Assembly: GCF_040215725.1 (NCBI RefSeq)
Contig: NZ_CP157968.1
Location: forward strand, 62,001 to 126,000
DNA length: 64,000 nt
Reading direction: 5' to 3'
DNA from: Rhizobium sp. ZPR4
GTDB lineage: Bacteria > Pseudomonadota > Alphaproteobacteria > Rhizobiales > Rhizobiaceae
Shown: positions 8,857 through 17,715 of the stretch, piece after piece
Layout: every line of letters begins with the position of its first letter
Numbering within the stretch: position 1 is the first letter of the stretch
Notes under the pieces: model-generated
The model's database searches: none
What the model was told of the DNA's origin: nothing
Seen by the model: the letters and a program-made list of their open reading frames with translations, nothing else
Made by a program: the position numbers and the translations under genes

Positions 8857-9888
8857 TCAGGCGGCGGGCTCGAGGACGTGCGCTGCGTAAAATGCCGGTC
8901 GCTCGCCAATCTCGATTGGAACGATCCGACCGGAGTGCTTGGCCTCGACACAGGCGTCGGCAGTAATGGCTGCGAAGTAACCGTCCCAGGCCGTCGGGCC
9001 ACGCACCACACCCATCTTGACGGAATCGATCCACTCCTGGAGTTCGACGTCGTAGCTGTCGATGAAACGCAGCTTCCAGTCCTGGAGGATTTCGTGGCTG
9101 AGCTTCGCGTCTTTGCGTAGAAGCACGCTCATGGGTTCCGGCAGGTAGCCGATGCCGTCCTCGCCGACCACCTGGCATTGGATGTCATAGCCATAGGGGC
9201 AATTGACGAAGACCTCGACGTCGATCCGGATGCCCTTGCTGGTTTCGAGGAGGATCATGTGGGGGTCGTCGAGATCCTTGCGGGCGTGCTTCGTCTTCCG
9301 GGGCATGATGACCTGCGCGGAGACATAGTCGTCGTCGAGCAGCCAGCGCAGCACGTCGATCTCGTGCGGGAAGCTGTCGGTAATCGCCATGTCGCCACCG
9401 TAGACGTCCGGAACATTCGGATTGCGGTGGGCGCAATGAACCATCAGGGGTTCGCCGAGATTGCCGCTCTCAATCTGCTGTTTCAGCAGGCGATAGCTTT
9501 TGTCGTAACGGCGCATGAAGCCGACCTGGACGAGATGGCGGCCGCTTGCGATTTCCGCATTGACGATGTTGAGGCAGGCCGCTGCGGTCGTTGCGAGCGG
9601 CTTCTCGCAGAAGACGGGCTTGCCGGCCGCGATCGAGGCAAGCACGAATTCCTCATGCGTCGGCCCCCAGGATGTGACGACGATAGCCTCGACATTGGCG
9701 TCGACCACAAGATCATGCCCGTTTTCGAAGACGCGGGCGGCGGGCGTCAGGCGTCTTGCGACCTCGTCGGCCTGCGCCTTGTTGATGTCGTTGACGGCGA
9801 CAACAGTCGAACCGACAAGCTTGTTGTGAAGCCGTTCTATATGTTCCTGGCCGATTGCGCCGGTTCCGATAACACCGATCTTGAGCAT
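8857..9888 (-). CDS. Gfo/Idh/MocA oxidoreductase, inositol 2-dehydrogenase-like
   Basis: NAD(P)-dependent sugar or cyclitol dehydrogenase, 343 aa. The Rossmann motif GVIGTGAIG is at residues 5-13, the catalytic lysine in FCEKPLAT is K96, and D171/H175 in [10 protein letters not shown] complete the triad; spacing matches IolG-type enzymes (K97/D172/H176 in Bacillus IolG) within one residue. It is preceded by AAGGAAACAAAC. Gene order with an RbsABC-like importer and two TIM barrels suggests oxidation of an imported cyclitol or hexose to a keto form that the barrels then process. myo-Inositol is a fair guess, but no iolBCD-like genes are present. Confidence 0.9.
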   Translation of the reverse strand: MLKIGVIGTGAIGQEHIERLHNKLVGSTVVAVNDINKAQADEVARRLTPAARVFENGHDLVVDANVEAIVVTSWGPTHEEFVLASIAAGKPVFCEKPLATTAAACLNIVNAEIASGRHLVQVGFMRRYDKSYRLLKQQIESGNLGEPLMVHCAHRNPNVPDVYGGDMAITDSFPHEIDVLRWLLDDDYVSAQVIMPRKTKHARKDLDDPHMILLETSKGIRIDVEVFVNCPYGYDIQCQVVGEDGIGYLPEPMSVLLRKDAKLSHEILQDWKLRFIDSYDVELQEWIDSVKMGVVRGPTAWDGYFAAITADACVEAKHSGRIVPIEIGERPAFYAAHVLEPAA

Positions 9889-9909
9889 GTTTGTTTCCTT
9901 AAAATGGGA

Positions 9910-10854
9910 TCAGTCGAAGTCGCGCGGCAAAGCGAGCTTTAACGTGGTGAGTGATTTCTTGACGCCGGTGAGCGGTTCCATCCCGGCATCCTCCATCTCA
10001 AGGCTGACGGGGCCGTCATAGCCGGCAAGCCGGGCGACGGCGAAGAACTCCTTCCACCACTGAACGTCGTGGCCATGGCCAAGCGCCACGTAGTTCCAGG
10101 ACCGCTTTGCAATGTCGTTGATCCAGTAGGTGTCGATCAGGCCATTGGCCTCGGCAAGCGTCCGCTCGAGGCGCACGTCCTTTGCATGCATGTAGTGAAT
10201 CGCCTCGCCAAGCAGGCGCACGGCCGCAATCGGGTCGCCACCCATCCACATGTGATGGCTCGGGTCGAAATTCATGCCGATCACGGGATCGACATGCCCG
10301 CGCAGCCGCAGCATGTTCGCGGGATTGTGGATCATGGTCGCGCCGAGGTTCTCAATGGCGATGCGGATGCCGCACTCCCTGGCAAGATGGCCTGCTCTCT
10401 GGAAATACGGGATGAGGACCTCATTCCACTGATAGTCCAGCGCCTTCTCGTGTTCGGGCAGGATGACATGGGTAATCCAGTTTGGCAGCTCATCCGTCGG
10501 CGTGCCACCAGGGCAGCCGGACATCATGACGACCGTCTTGACGCCGAGCTTCTCGGCAAGCCGGAAGGTCTTGTCGACCACGGCGCGATGCGCCTCGCCG
10601 CTTGGCCCCGGATGAAGCTGGTTGCCGGAACAATTGAGAGCGGCAATCGACAGGCCACGACGATCAAGTGCGGCCAAGAAGTCCTTGCGCGCAAGCTCGC
10701 TCGACAAGAGTTCATCGAGCTTCAGATGCGGCGCCTTCGACCAGTTGCCGCAGCCGAGTTCGACAGCTTCGAACCCGAGCTTGGAAACCGTGTCGAGCAT
10801 ATCCTCGAATGGGAGGTAGCCGAGAATGTCGGTTACCAGACTAAGACGCATCAT
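9910..10854 (-). CDS. Sugar phosphate isomerase/epimerase family TIM-barrel protein
   Basis: Second xylose-isomerase-like barrel of this operon, 314 aa. Metal-binding residues are probably the glutamates and aspartate in RIAIENLGATM, GMNFDPSHHMW and VSLEMEDAGM plus the histidine in YMHAKDV. The segment CSGNQLHPGPSGEAH is common in a widespread subgroup of such proteins found beside Gfo/Idh/MocA dehydrogenases. Start: ATGATG at 10854 with GGAG nine bases upstream; the second ATG is equally possible. It follows the binding-protein gene across an 82-bp gap containing a strong hairpin. Confidence 0.88.
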   Translation of the reverse strand: MMRLSLVTDILGYLPFEDMLDTVSKLGFEAVELGCGNWSKAPHLKLDELLSSELARKDFLAALDRRGLSIAALNCSGNQLHPGPSGEAHRAVVDKTFRLAEKLGVKTVVMMSGCPGGTPTDELPNWITHVILPEHEKALDYQWNEVLIPYFQRAGHLARECGIRIAIENLGATMIHNPANMLRLRGHVDPVIGMNFDPSHHMWMGGDPIAAVRLLGEAIHYMHAKDVRLERTLAEANGLIDTYWINDIAKRSWNYVALGHGHDVQWWKEFFAVARLAGYDGPVSLEMEDAGMEPLTGVKKSLTTLKLALPRDFD

Positions 10855-10891
10855 TTCATTGGCTCCGCTGACGTCATTTCATGGTGGATTT

Positions 10892-10922
10892 GCGTGCCGG
10901 GACGCTTGTCGTCCCGACACGC
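10892..10922 (-). promoter_or_regulatory. Intercistronic hairpin after the RbsB-like gene
   Basis: GCGTGCCGGGACG and CGTCCCGACACGC form a 13-bp stem with one mismatch and a 5-nt loop, placed just after the binding-protein stop codon in the minus-strand transcript. There is no T-run. It probably protects the upstream mRNA or lowers expression of the three catabolic genes after it. Confidence 0.65.
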
Positions 10923-10936
10923 CTCTTCGGGAGGAA

Positions 10937-11860
10937 TTACTTCTTCATGTATTGGTCGACATTGTCCTTGGTGATGGACTCGAACGGCACGAGCTTCTCG
11001 GCCGGCGGCTGCTCGCCCTTCTTGATGCCTTCGACCACTTCGAAGGCGGCCTTTGCCTGACCGGCTGCATTCTGGAAGATCGTCTGGGACATCTCGCCGG
11101 CCTTGATCGCCTTCAGCGCATCCGGCACGCCATCGACGCCGGCGATCATCACGCCCTTGAGGCGGTCCGACCCCTTCAAGGCTTCCAGGGCGCCTAACGC
11201 CATCTGGTCGTTCGCAGCGACGATGGCGTCGAACTTCGGGAAGCTCTGGATCCAGTCTTCGGTGACCTTCATGCCCTCGGCACGATCGTAGTTGCCCGTC
11301 AGGCTCGCGAGGATCTTCACGTCCGGACGTCCGAGCGCCTCTTCGAAGCCCTTCTTTCGTTCCTGCGAATGATAGAGACCCGGCGTGCCTTCTAGATAAA
11401 GGATCTGCGCGTCCTTCGGCAGCTTGGCCTTCATGTATTCGGCCTGCATCTTGCCGGCATCGATGTTTTTGGAGCCGACGAAGGTATATTTGCCGCCGGC
11501 CGACTGGATGCCGAGGGCAACGACCGGGATGCCGGCAGCATTGGCCTTCTCGACACCCGGAACGATGCCCTGATAGTCGACGGGAACGACGACGATCGCA
11601 TTGACCTTCTGAGCGATGAAATTATCGATCTGGTCGAGTTGCTTGCTGGCGTCGTTGTTGGCATCGGCGAACTTGATGTCGACGTTCGGATCGGTCTTGG
11701 CGGCATCGACGAAGGCCGTCTTGCGCGCCATGACGAAGACGTCGGTGTCTGCCATGTTGGCATAGCCGACGACGAATTTGTCGGCGGCGAACGTGCTGTT
11801 GGCGGATAGCGCGGCGATCGAAACGGCTGCCGCCAGTGCGAGTTTGGTCATGAATTTCAT
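10937..11860 (-). CDS. CUT2-type sugar ABC importer, periplasmic binding protein (RbsB-like)
   Basis: Type I periplasmic binding protein, 307 aa, signal peptide to about residue 25 (STFA before ADKFVVGYAN). It resembles the ribose/inositol/xylose-binding group: FIAQKVNAIVVVPVDYQG and GVDGVPDALKAIKAGEM are family features. The ATG at 11860 is preceded by GGGAGGAGAAGAACCA; an upstream in-frame ATG overlaps that ribosome-binding site and is rejected. It is third in the operon after the ATPase and permease and has hairpins on both sides. Confidence 0.93.
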   Translation of the reverse strand: MKFMTKLALAAAVSIAALSANSTFAADKFVVGYANMADTDVFVMARKTAFVDAAKTDPNVDIKFADANNDASKQLDQIDNFIAQKVNAIVVVPVDYQGIVPGVEKANAAGIPVVALGIQSAGGKYTFVGSKNIDAGKMQAEYMKAKLPKDAQILYLEGTPGLYHSQERKKGFEEALGRPDVKILASLTGNYDRAEGMKVTEDWIQSFPKFDAIVAANDQMALGALEALKGSDRLKGVMIAGVDGVPDALKAIKAGEMSQTIFQNAAGQAKAAFEVVEGIKKGEQPPAEKLVPFESITKDNVDQYMKK

Positions 11861-11904
11861 TGGTTCTTCTCCTCCCATTGGGCGTTACAAAACTCAGGTG
11901 GTTT

Positions 11905-11926
11905 TCGGCGCGCCCTTTCGCGCCGA
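11905..11926 (-). promoter_or_regulatory. Intercistronic hairpin between permease and binding-protein genes
   Basis: A perfect 8-bp GC-rich stem TCGGCGCG / CGCGCCGA with a 6-nt loop lies in the 119-bp gap between the RbsC-like and RbsB-like genes. It would sit at the 5' side of the binding-protein message after processing and could stabilise it. Confidence 0.55.
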
Positions 11927-11979
11927 CACACAGGTGGTCCTCCGCTTGTGCGGTTTTCTGCTTTGCGGGAACTTTCCGA

Positions 11980-12996
11980 TCAGGCCTTCTTCTTGCTGCG
12001 GGCCGATTTCGTCCAAACATCAAGGATGACCGCGATCGCGATGATCAGGCCCTTGATGATCTGCTGCCAGTACGAGCTGACATTCATCAGATTGAGTATG
12101 TTGTTGATGACGCCGATGATCATCGAGCCGATGATGGTGCCGGTGATCGTTCCCGTGCCGCCCATCAGGCTGGTGCCGCCGACGACGACTGCGGTGATGG
12201 CGTCGAACTCGTAGCCGACACCGCCGGCCGGCTGCCCCGAATTGATGCGGGACATCAAAACTATACCGGCGATCGCACACAGGATTCCGTTGTAGATGAA
12301 GGCCTTGACGACAATGCTGTCGGGATTGATGCCGGATGCCCTTGCTGCGCGGTCGTTGCCGCCGACGGCATAGACGTAGCGGCCGAACTTGGTCTTGTTG
12401 AGCAAGATCCAGGAGATCACGACGAAGGCCACGAGGATCAGGACCGAGATCGGCACCGGTCCGACGGAGCCCTGACCGATGACCTTGAACTCGCCGAGAC
12501 CGGAAACCGGTGCGCCGCCGGTATAAAGCAGCACGGCACCTCTTGCGACCGTCGTCATCGCCAGCGTCATGATGAAAGACGGGATGCGGAAGAACGTGAT
12601 CACGAAGCCGTTGATGAAACCTGTGACGACGCCTGTCGCAATACCCGCCAATACGGCAAGTGCAATGCTTCCGGTCGTTGCCATCACACTGGTCGCGATC
12701 ACCCCGCACAGCGCCAGCACCGATCCAAGCGAGACGTCGATCTGGCCGAGAATGATGATAAAGGTGACGCCACAGGCAAGAAGGCTGACGACGACGACCT
12801 GGCGCAGGACGTTCGTGAGGTTCGCCTCCGTCAGAAAGGTCGGGCTCAGCAGCGAGGCCAGGATGCAGATGCCGGCGAAGATCAGAATGGTGCCGTATTT
12901 GCGGTAGATCAGGGCGAAGTCGATTCCATGAGATTTCGTCTTGGATTTGGGCGTCGCGCCCTTCGCAGCCGCAGCCATCGGTTCGGTACTCATCAA
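11980..12996 (-). CDS. CUT2-type sugar ABC importer, permease (RbsC-like)
   Basis: Inner-membrane permease, 338 aa, with a 30-residue cytoplasmic N-terminus and eight to ten hydrophobic segments. Family features include GQIDVSLGSVLALCG, GFINGFVITFFRIPSFIMTLAMTT and a glycine-rich GGTSLMGGTGTITGTIIG stretch near the end. The ATG at 12996 overlaps the stop of the ATPase gene by 4 bp. It forms the channel of the importer with the products of the flanking genes. Confidence 0.93.
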   Translation of the reverse strand: MMSTEPMAAAAKGATPKSKTKSHGIDFALIYRKYGTILIFAGICILASLLSPTFLTEANLTNVLRQVVVVSLLACGVTFIIILGQIDVSLGSVLALCGVIATSVMATTGSIALAVLAGIATGVVTGFINGFVITFFRIPSFIMTLAMTTVARGAVLLYTGGAPVSGLGEFKVIGQGSVGPVPISVLILVAFVVISWILLNKTKFGRYVYAVGGNDRAARASGINPDSIVVKAFIYNGILCAIAGIVLMSRINSGQPAGGVGYEFDAITAVVVGGTSLMGGTGTITGTIIGSMIIGVINNILNLMNVSSYWQQIIKGLIIAIAVILDVWTKSARSKKKA

Positions 12997-14558
12997 TGTC
13001 CTCCCGTTGCGAGGCGCATGATGCTTTCCTGATTGGCCTCGCTTCTTGTCAACTCGCCGGCAACCCGGCCCTCGCTCATCACGACGACGCGGTCGCTCAT
13101 TCCCAAGATCTCCGGCAGTTCGGACGAGATCATGATGATCGCCAGGCCCTGCCGGGCGAATTCGCTCATCAGCCTATGAATCTCGGATTTCGATCCGACG
13201 TCGATGCCGCGGGTCGGCTCATCAAGGATCAGGAGCTTGAGGTCGCCGAGCAGCCACTTGGCGAGCACGATCTTCTGCTGATTGCCGCCGCTCAGGTTCT
13301 CGACGATCATCGCAGTGTCCGGCGTCTTGATCTGCAGCATCTTGATCATGCGCTGTGCGGCGGTTTCCTCCTGCCTTTCGCTGATGAAGAGGCCACCGGC
13401 AAACTTCTTGAGATTGGCAAGCGAGATGTTTTCCCCGACCGATCGGCAGAGCACGAGCCCTTCCGCCTTCCTGTCCTCGGACACCATGGCGATGCCTTTG
13501 GAGATCGCATCCTTCGGCGATTTCGGCTTCAGCACGGCGCCATTCAGCCGGATCATGCCGCCATCTGCCTCATCGAGGCCGAAGATGACGCGGGCAACTT
13601 CGGTGCGACCGGCGCCGATCAGACCGGACAAGCCGACGATTTCGCCGGCGCGAACAGTGAAACTGATATCCTCGAAGGCACCGGTTCGTGTGAGCTTCTC
13701 GACCGAGAGCACGACATCGCCGATCGGAACCTCTTCCTTTGGAAAGATGCTGGAGATCGTGCGGCCGACCATCTGGGAGATCAACTTGGAAGGATCATAG
13801 TCGCTCGCAGGCGCTGCGGCGATGAACTGGCCGTCGCGCATGACGGTGATGTCGTCGGCGATCTGGAAGATCTCATCCATCTTGTGGGTGATGTAGATGA
13901 TGGCGACACCGCTTGCTTTCAGGTCGGCGATCTGCCGGAACAGCATGGCGACTTCGGTGTCGCTGATCGCGGAGGTCGGCTCGTCCATGATGACAAGAGA
14001 CGCTTGGCGGGAGATGGCCTTGACGATCTCGATCAACTGCATGGCAGCGATCGAAAGATCGCGCATCTTCGTCTCGGGATCATATTTGAGCCCGACCCTG
14101 TCGAGCAGCGCCTTGGTGTCGGCGTTCATCCTGGCGAAATCGACGAAGCGCGACAGGAAGCCCTTTTCCGACATGGCTGGTTCGCGGCCGAGGAAGATAT
14201 TCTCGGCGATCGTCATGTCGAGAACTGGACTGAGTTCTTGATGGATCATCGAGATCCCGCGCTCAAGCGCGGCCGACGTGTCCTGTCCGCTCAGCGCCTC
14301 TCCCTTGAAGAGGATTTCTCCGCCGTCGATCGCATAGGTGCCGCTCAGGATCTTCATGAGCGTTGATTTGCCGGCGCCGTTTTCGCCGACCAGCACGTGG
14401 ACGGTGCCGGCTCGAACCTTGAGGTTCATGCCATCGAGAGCGAGCACGCCGGGAAATGCCTTGACGATGTCGCGCATCTCGAGAACGACGTCGTCGCCCC
14501 GCGAAGAATGTCCGCTGGCGCTGTCATTAAGACGCGCCGATCCCATGGCCGCAGACAT
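12993..14558 (-). CDS. CUT2-type sugar ABC importer, double ATPase (RbsA-like)
   Basis: Tandem ATP-binding subunit, 521 aa, first gene of the six-gene operon. The N-terminal half has an intact Walker A (GENGAGKST, residues 58-66) and MDEPTSA Walker B. The C-terminal half has the altered loop GLIGAGRTEVARVIFG usual for this family and a full LSGGNQQK signature with LDEPTRGID. Start chosen at the ATG 14558, with GGGAGGAGGCAGAC before it; a longer frame reaches 14684 but its extra residues are not family-like. It diverges from the LacI gene at 14723, which probably represses the operon. Confidence 0.93.
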   Translation of the reverse strand: MSAAMGSARLNDSASGHSSRGDDVVLEMRDIVKAFPGVLALDGMNLKVRAGTVHVLVGENGAGKSTLMKILSGTYAIDGGEILFKGEALSGQDTSAALERGISMIHQELSPVLDMTIAENIFLGREPAMSEKGFLSRFVDFARMNADTKALLDRVGLKYDPETKMRDLSIAAMQLIEIVKAISRQASLVIMDEPTSAISDTEVAMLFRQIADLKASGVAIIYITHKMDEIFQIADDITVMRDGQFIAAAPASDYDPSKLISQMVGRTISSIFPKEEVPIGDVVLSVEKLTRTGAFEDISFTVRAGEIVGLSGLIGAGRTEVARVIFGLDEADGGMIRLNGAVLKPKSPKDAISKGIAMVSEDRKAEGLVLCRSVGENISLANLKKFAGGLFISERQEETAAQRMIKMLQIKTPDTAMIVENLSGGNQQKIVLAKWLLGDLKLLILDEPTRGIDVGSKSEIHRLMSEFARQGLAIIMISSELPEILGMSDRVVVMSEGRVAGELTRSEANQESIMRLATGGH

Positions 14559-14722
14559 GTCTGCCTCCTCCCAAATTCCGCCCTTCCGGCGTTTCTTTTC
14601 GATGACTGAATGCTTCCTCCAGCGGCGCCAAAACCACCACACTTTCCCCATTTCTGTCAATTTCAGACTGGACGAATCTCCCAAAAGCTACCATAATTAC
14701 TCCCATTTCCTGGGAGACCTTC

Positions 14723-15757
14723 ATGTCAAGACCGACCATCGCCGATCTCGCCAAGGCTGCGAACGTGGGGGTTTCCACAGTTGACCGGGTCTTGAACGGC
14801 CGCGACCCGGTTCGCCATCAGACCGCTGCGCGCGTGCTGGAAGCAGCCGAGCGCATCGGCTTTCACGGCGTGACGGCTATCAAGCGCAGGCTTGAGAAGG
14901 AAAAGCCGGTCATCAAGTTCGGCTTCCTCTTGAAGCAATCCCACCGGAAGCTTTACCGGATGTGGGGAGAGGTGCTGACGAAGGCGGTCGAAACCTATCC
15001 GGAGGCACATGGCAGGGCCATCGTCCGGTTTGACGATGAACTCGCGCCTGAAAATACCGCGGACGCGATGCTTGCCCTCAGCCGGGAAGTCGATGTCATC
15101 AGCGTCATCACGTCGGATCACCCGCAGATAAATCATGCGGTTGACGGCCTCGAGGCTGAAGGTATCCCGGTCTTCACGATGATCTCCGACCTGACGGCGC
15201 CCGGCCGGGCCGGCTATGTCGGCAATGATTGCGTCAAGAAGGGGCGGACCGCCGCCTGGTTCATCGACAATGTCAATCCAGTTCCCGGCAAGGTTGCCGT
15301 TTTCGTTGGAAGCCACCGCTACCTATCGCAGGAACTCTGCGAAATGGGCTTTCGGTCATATTTCCGGGAAAGCGCTTCCGAGTTTCAGATGATGGAGACG
15401 CTCGGAACTCAGGAAGAGCCTGATATCGCTTACCAACTCACGCGCGACCTGCTGAAGAAGGAAGAAAACTGGGTAGGCTTGTATGTGGCCGGCGGTGGTG
15501 TAACGGGCGTCATGCGCGCGCTTCGCGAGGATGGCGGCCCGGCCGCCAAACGTCTGGTGGTTGTGGCTCACGAGTTGACCAACGAGACCCGCGCCGGTCT
15601 GGCCGAAGGCGTGATCAAGGTTGTTCTTTCACACCCGGCGCGGCTGCTTGCCGATACGCTGGTGCGGGCAATGGCGGAAGCGCTGGATACCCACAGAACC
15701 CCGACCGTCTCCCAGCACATGCTTCCTTTTGAAATATATACCGCGGCAAACATCTGA
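14723..15757 (+). CDS. LacI-family transcriptional regulator
   Basis: Repressor of 344 aa. The helix-turn-helix lies at residues 4-25 (PTIADLAKAANVGVSTVDRVLN), with the sensor domain after about residue 65. The replacement of the usual ATVSR by STVDRVLN is seen in a rhizobial LacI subgroup near cyclitol and ribose-type importers. GGGAGACCTTC precedes the ATG. It diverges from the RbsA-like operon across 164 bp and is its most likely regulator; CTCCC at 14700 and GGGAG at 14712 form a short inverted repeat there, but that overlaps the ribosome-binding site and I do not claim it as operator. Confidence 0.92.
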   Translation: MSRPTIADLAKAANVGVSTVDRVLNGRDPVRHQTAARVLEAAERIGFHGVTAIKRRLEKEKPVIKFGFLLKQSHRKLYRMWGEVLTKAVETYPEAHGRAIVRFDDELAPENTADAMLALSREVDVISVITSDHPQINHAVDGLEAEGIPVFTMISDLTAPGRAGYVGNDCVKKGRTAAWFIDNVNPVPGKVAVFVGSHRYLSQELCEMGFRSYFRESASEFQMMETLGTQEEPDIAYQLTRDLLKKEENWVGLYVAGGGVTGVMRALREDGGPAAKRLVVVAHELTNETRAGLAEGVIKVVLSHPARLLADTLVRAMAEALDTHRTPTVSQHMLPFEIYTAANI

Positions 15758-15849
15758 GACGATGGAGGACGGGTCGCGCAAAGTTTGAGTTGACCGTTGT
15801 CGATGGTGAGGCGACACTTGCACCCAAAAGCAAGGCAGGAGGAAACGCG

Positions 15850-16155
15850 ATGGACGAGCCAGACCGCTGGCGGCACATGGCAAGCGCACCGAAAGACGGC
15901 AGTCGGATCCTTGTCACGATCCGCTCGTCAGAACAGGGGCCGGCAGAAGTTGACCTCGCATATTGGTCAAATGGCGATCAATTCGGCACGGAAGGCTGGC
16001 GTGCCTCCGATTCCTCGCCCGGACACATCATCGAATATGCCGAGCCGGAACTAAAGTGCTGGATGCCGATGCCATCGGCCAATCTCAATCGCACCTCGAT
16101 GCCCTCACCCTGGGAAGGCGACAACGCCCAGCAACTCGACGGGTCGGGGATTTAA
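15850..16155 (+). CDS. Small conserved hypothetical protein (DUF551-like)
   Basis: Predicted cytoplasmic protein of 101 aa. The stretch RWRHMASAPKDGSRILVTIR resembles short rhizobial proteins and the DUF551 group, which share a W-x-x-M-x-x-A-P-x-D-G opening. The ATG at 15850 follows AGGAGGAAACGCG. No membrane segment or signal peptide. It stands alone after the LacI gene, and nothing around it suggests a function. Confidence 0.6.
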   Translation: MDEPDRWRHMASAPKDGSRILVTIRSSEQGPAEVDLAYWSNGDQFGTEGWRASDSSPGHIIEYAEPELKCWMPMPSANLNRTSMPSPWEGDNAQQLDGSGI

Positions 16156-16661
16156 GAGCCTGCGTCGGCTTTTCGCGCGGATTCGATAACAAATTTGCGC
16201 CAGCAGAAACGGGCGACATCATTTAAGGCGACGCCGATAGCAAAGCGCCAAACCTCAGGCTCGGTTCGTGGCAATCGCGAAGACCGGCCCGAAATTGCCA
16301 TTTGCCCAAGGATACGCATGCCGACGGCACCCGGGCCGTTCTTGCACCCTCGGCGTCCCCATTCCCGCTTCACATTCCTCGAGATAGGAATATTGGACCC
16401 GGCTTCGGTTGTCGTCGTAGCCGTTCATCGACAAGGCTCACCACCATTCACATGGGCTTCGGCGACGGATCTCGATTGGGTTACTCATACCGCGGCTTGA
16501 ATTTTAATGTGCTAAATAATAAATTTTCGCGCGTTATCTTTTATAACAACATGAAGCACAAAAGAACTTGCCTGGAATTTACGTCTCTGGTTGCGCTCCC
16601 ATCCGTGTAGACGCATAAGACCACTATTTGAGGCGGCAGCTGGAAAAATGGTCGACTTTCG
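16156..16661. other. 506-bp stretch without a recognisable gene
   Basis: No frame here has a convincing start, codon use and family resemblance. A 73-codon minus-strand frame (16152-16373) could be a relic but I do not recognise it. The right end is AT-rich. GTTAT-cttt-t-ATAAC at 16533-16547 is a 15-bp inverted repeat and may be an operator or promoter element for the LacI gene at 16662. Confidence 0.5.
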
Positions 16662-17696
16662 ATGGAAAAACTGACGCATAAGACGATGGAGGATTTCGCA
16701 AAGTCCTGCGGCGTCTCCCGCCCCACCCTTTCCAAGTATTTTGACGATCCGACCAGCGTGAAACCGGCGACCCGAGCGCTGATCGAAGCCGCACTTCGTT
16801 CGTCGGATTATCAACCGAATCTTTATGCTCGGAACCTCAATCGCAAGAGAACACGCAATATTGGCATACTGGTTCCCGCCCTTACCGACCCCTTTTATGC
16901 CGAAATGGTCAATCGCCTGGAATTGCGCTTGCGCAACGAGGGCTATTGGCCGATCGTCTTCTCGTCGCATGGATTGCCGGAGCTGGAAGCCGAAGCGGTC
17001 AACACGATGTTGTCGTTGAAGGTAGCCGGTGCGCTTGTCGCACCATTGGGACAGAAATCCGACCCACGCGCCTTTGAAAAACTCACGCAGAACCTGCCCA
17101 TTGTCTATTTCGACACCTACATCGAAGGCAAAACGCCCTTCATCGGCAACGACAATTATCAGAGCGTCGCAACGATCGTCGAATATCTCTGCCGATCCGG
17201 GGAAGCGCCAGCCTATCTCGACATTCCGCATGTCAATCACAATTCACCGGAGAGGCTGGCAAGCTATATCGCCACCATGGAAGCTGCGGGCTGCGAACCG
17301 TTGGTGATCAGCACCAATGCCGCCTACACATGGGAGTTCGAGCGCATCGGATACGAGCAGATGGATGGCCTGCTCCGTGCAAAGTCTCTCCCGCGCAGGA
17401 CCATCCTTTGTGCGAATGATCGCCTCGCCTTCGGCGTGATGTCGGCCGCCTTCGCGCACGGGCTGAAAATCGGGCGCAAGAAGGGCGACAATCTGCGTAT
17501 CGCGGCCCATGACGACCATCCCTTGAGCCGCTATACCTGCCCGCCGTTGACGACGATGGCCCAGGACTTCGCCGCGATGACGGCAAGCAGCGTCAACACG
17601 CTGCTGACGCTGCTGGGAGACACGGGCGCGCCCACTCAGCCGATCGCGCGCAAGGTCAGCCTGGATGGAACGCTGGTCATGCGGCAATCGGCCTGA
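16662..17696 (+). CDS. LacI-family transcriptional regulator
   Basis: Repressor of 344 aa with helix-turn-helix MEDFAKSCGVSRPTLSKYFDDP (about residues 9-30) and a full-length sensor domain (NIGILVPALTDPFYAEMVNRLE onwards). The methionine at 16686 is an alternative start; neither has a strong ribosome-binding site. It is convergent with the esterase gene, 20 bp away, and close to the divergent esterase/oxidoreductase and importer operons, so it is the natural candidate for their control. The effector is unknown. Confidence 0.9.
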   Translation: MEKLTHKTMEDFAKSCGVSRPTLSKYFDDPTSVKPATRALIEAALRSSDYQPNLYARNLNRKRTRNIGILVPALTDPFYAEMVNRLELRLRNEGYWPIVFSSHGLPELEAEAVNTMLSLKVAGALVAPLGQKSDPRAFEKLTQNLPIVYFDTYIEGKTPFIGNDNYQSVATIVEYLCRSGEAPAYLDIPHVNHNSPERLASYIATMEAAGCEPLVISTNAAYTWEFERIGYEQMDGLLRAKSLPRRTILCANDRLAFGVMSAAFAHGLKIGRKKGDNLRIAAHDDHPLSRYTCPPLTTMAQDFAAMTASSVNTLLTLLGDTGAPTQPIARKVSLDGTLVMRQSA

Positions 17697-17715
17697 AGCG
17701 GCGCCCGCTATTCAT

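Noticed and set aside
12996..14366. 456-codon plus-strand frame opposite the RbsA-like gene
   Set aside because: Antisense shadow of a clear ABC ATPase; rich in Asp, His and Arg in the way such shadows are in GC-rich DNA.
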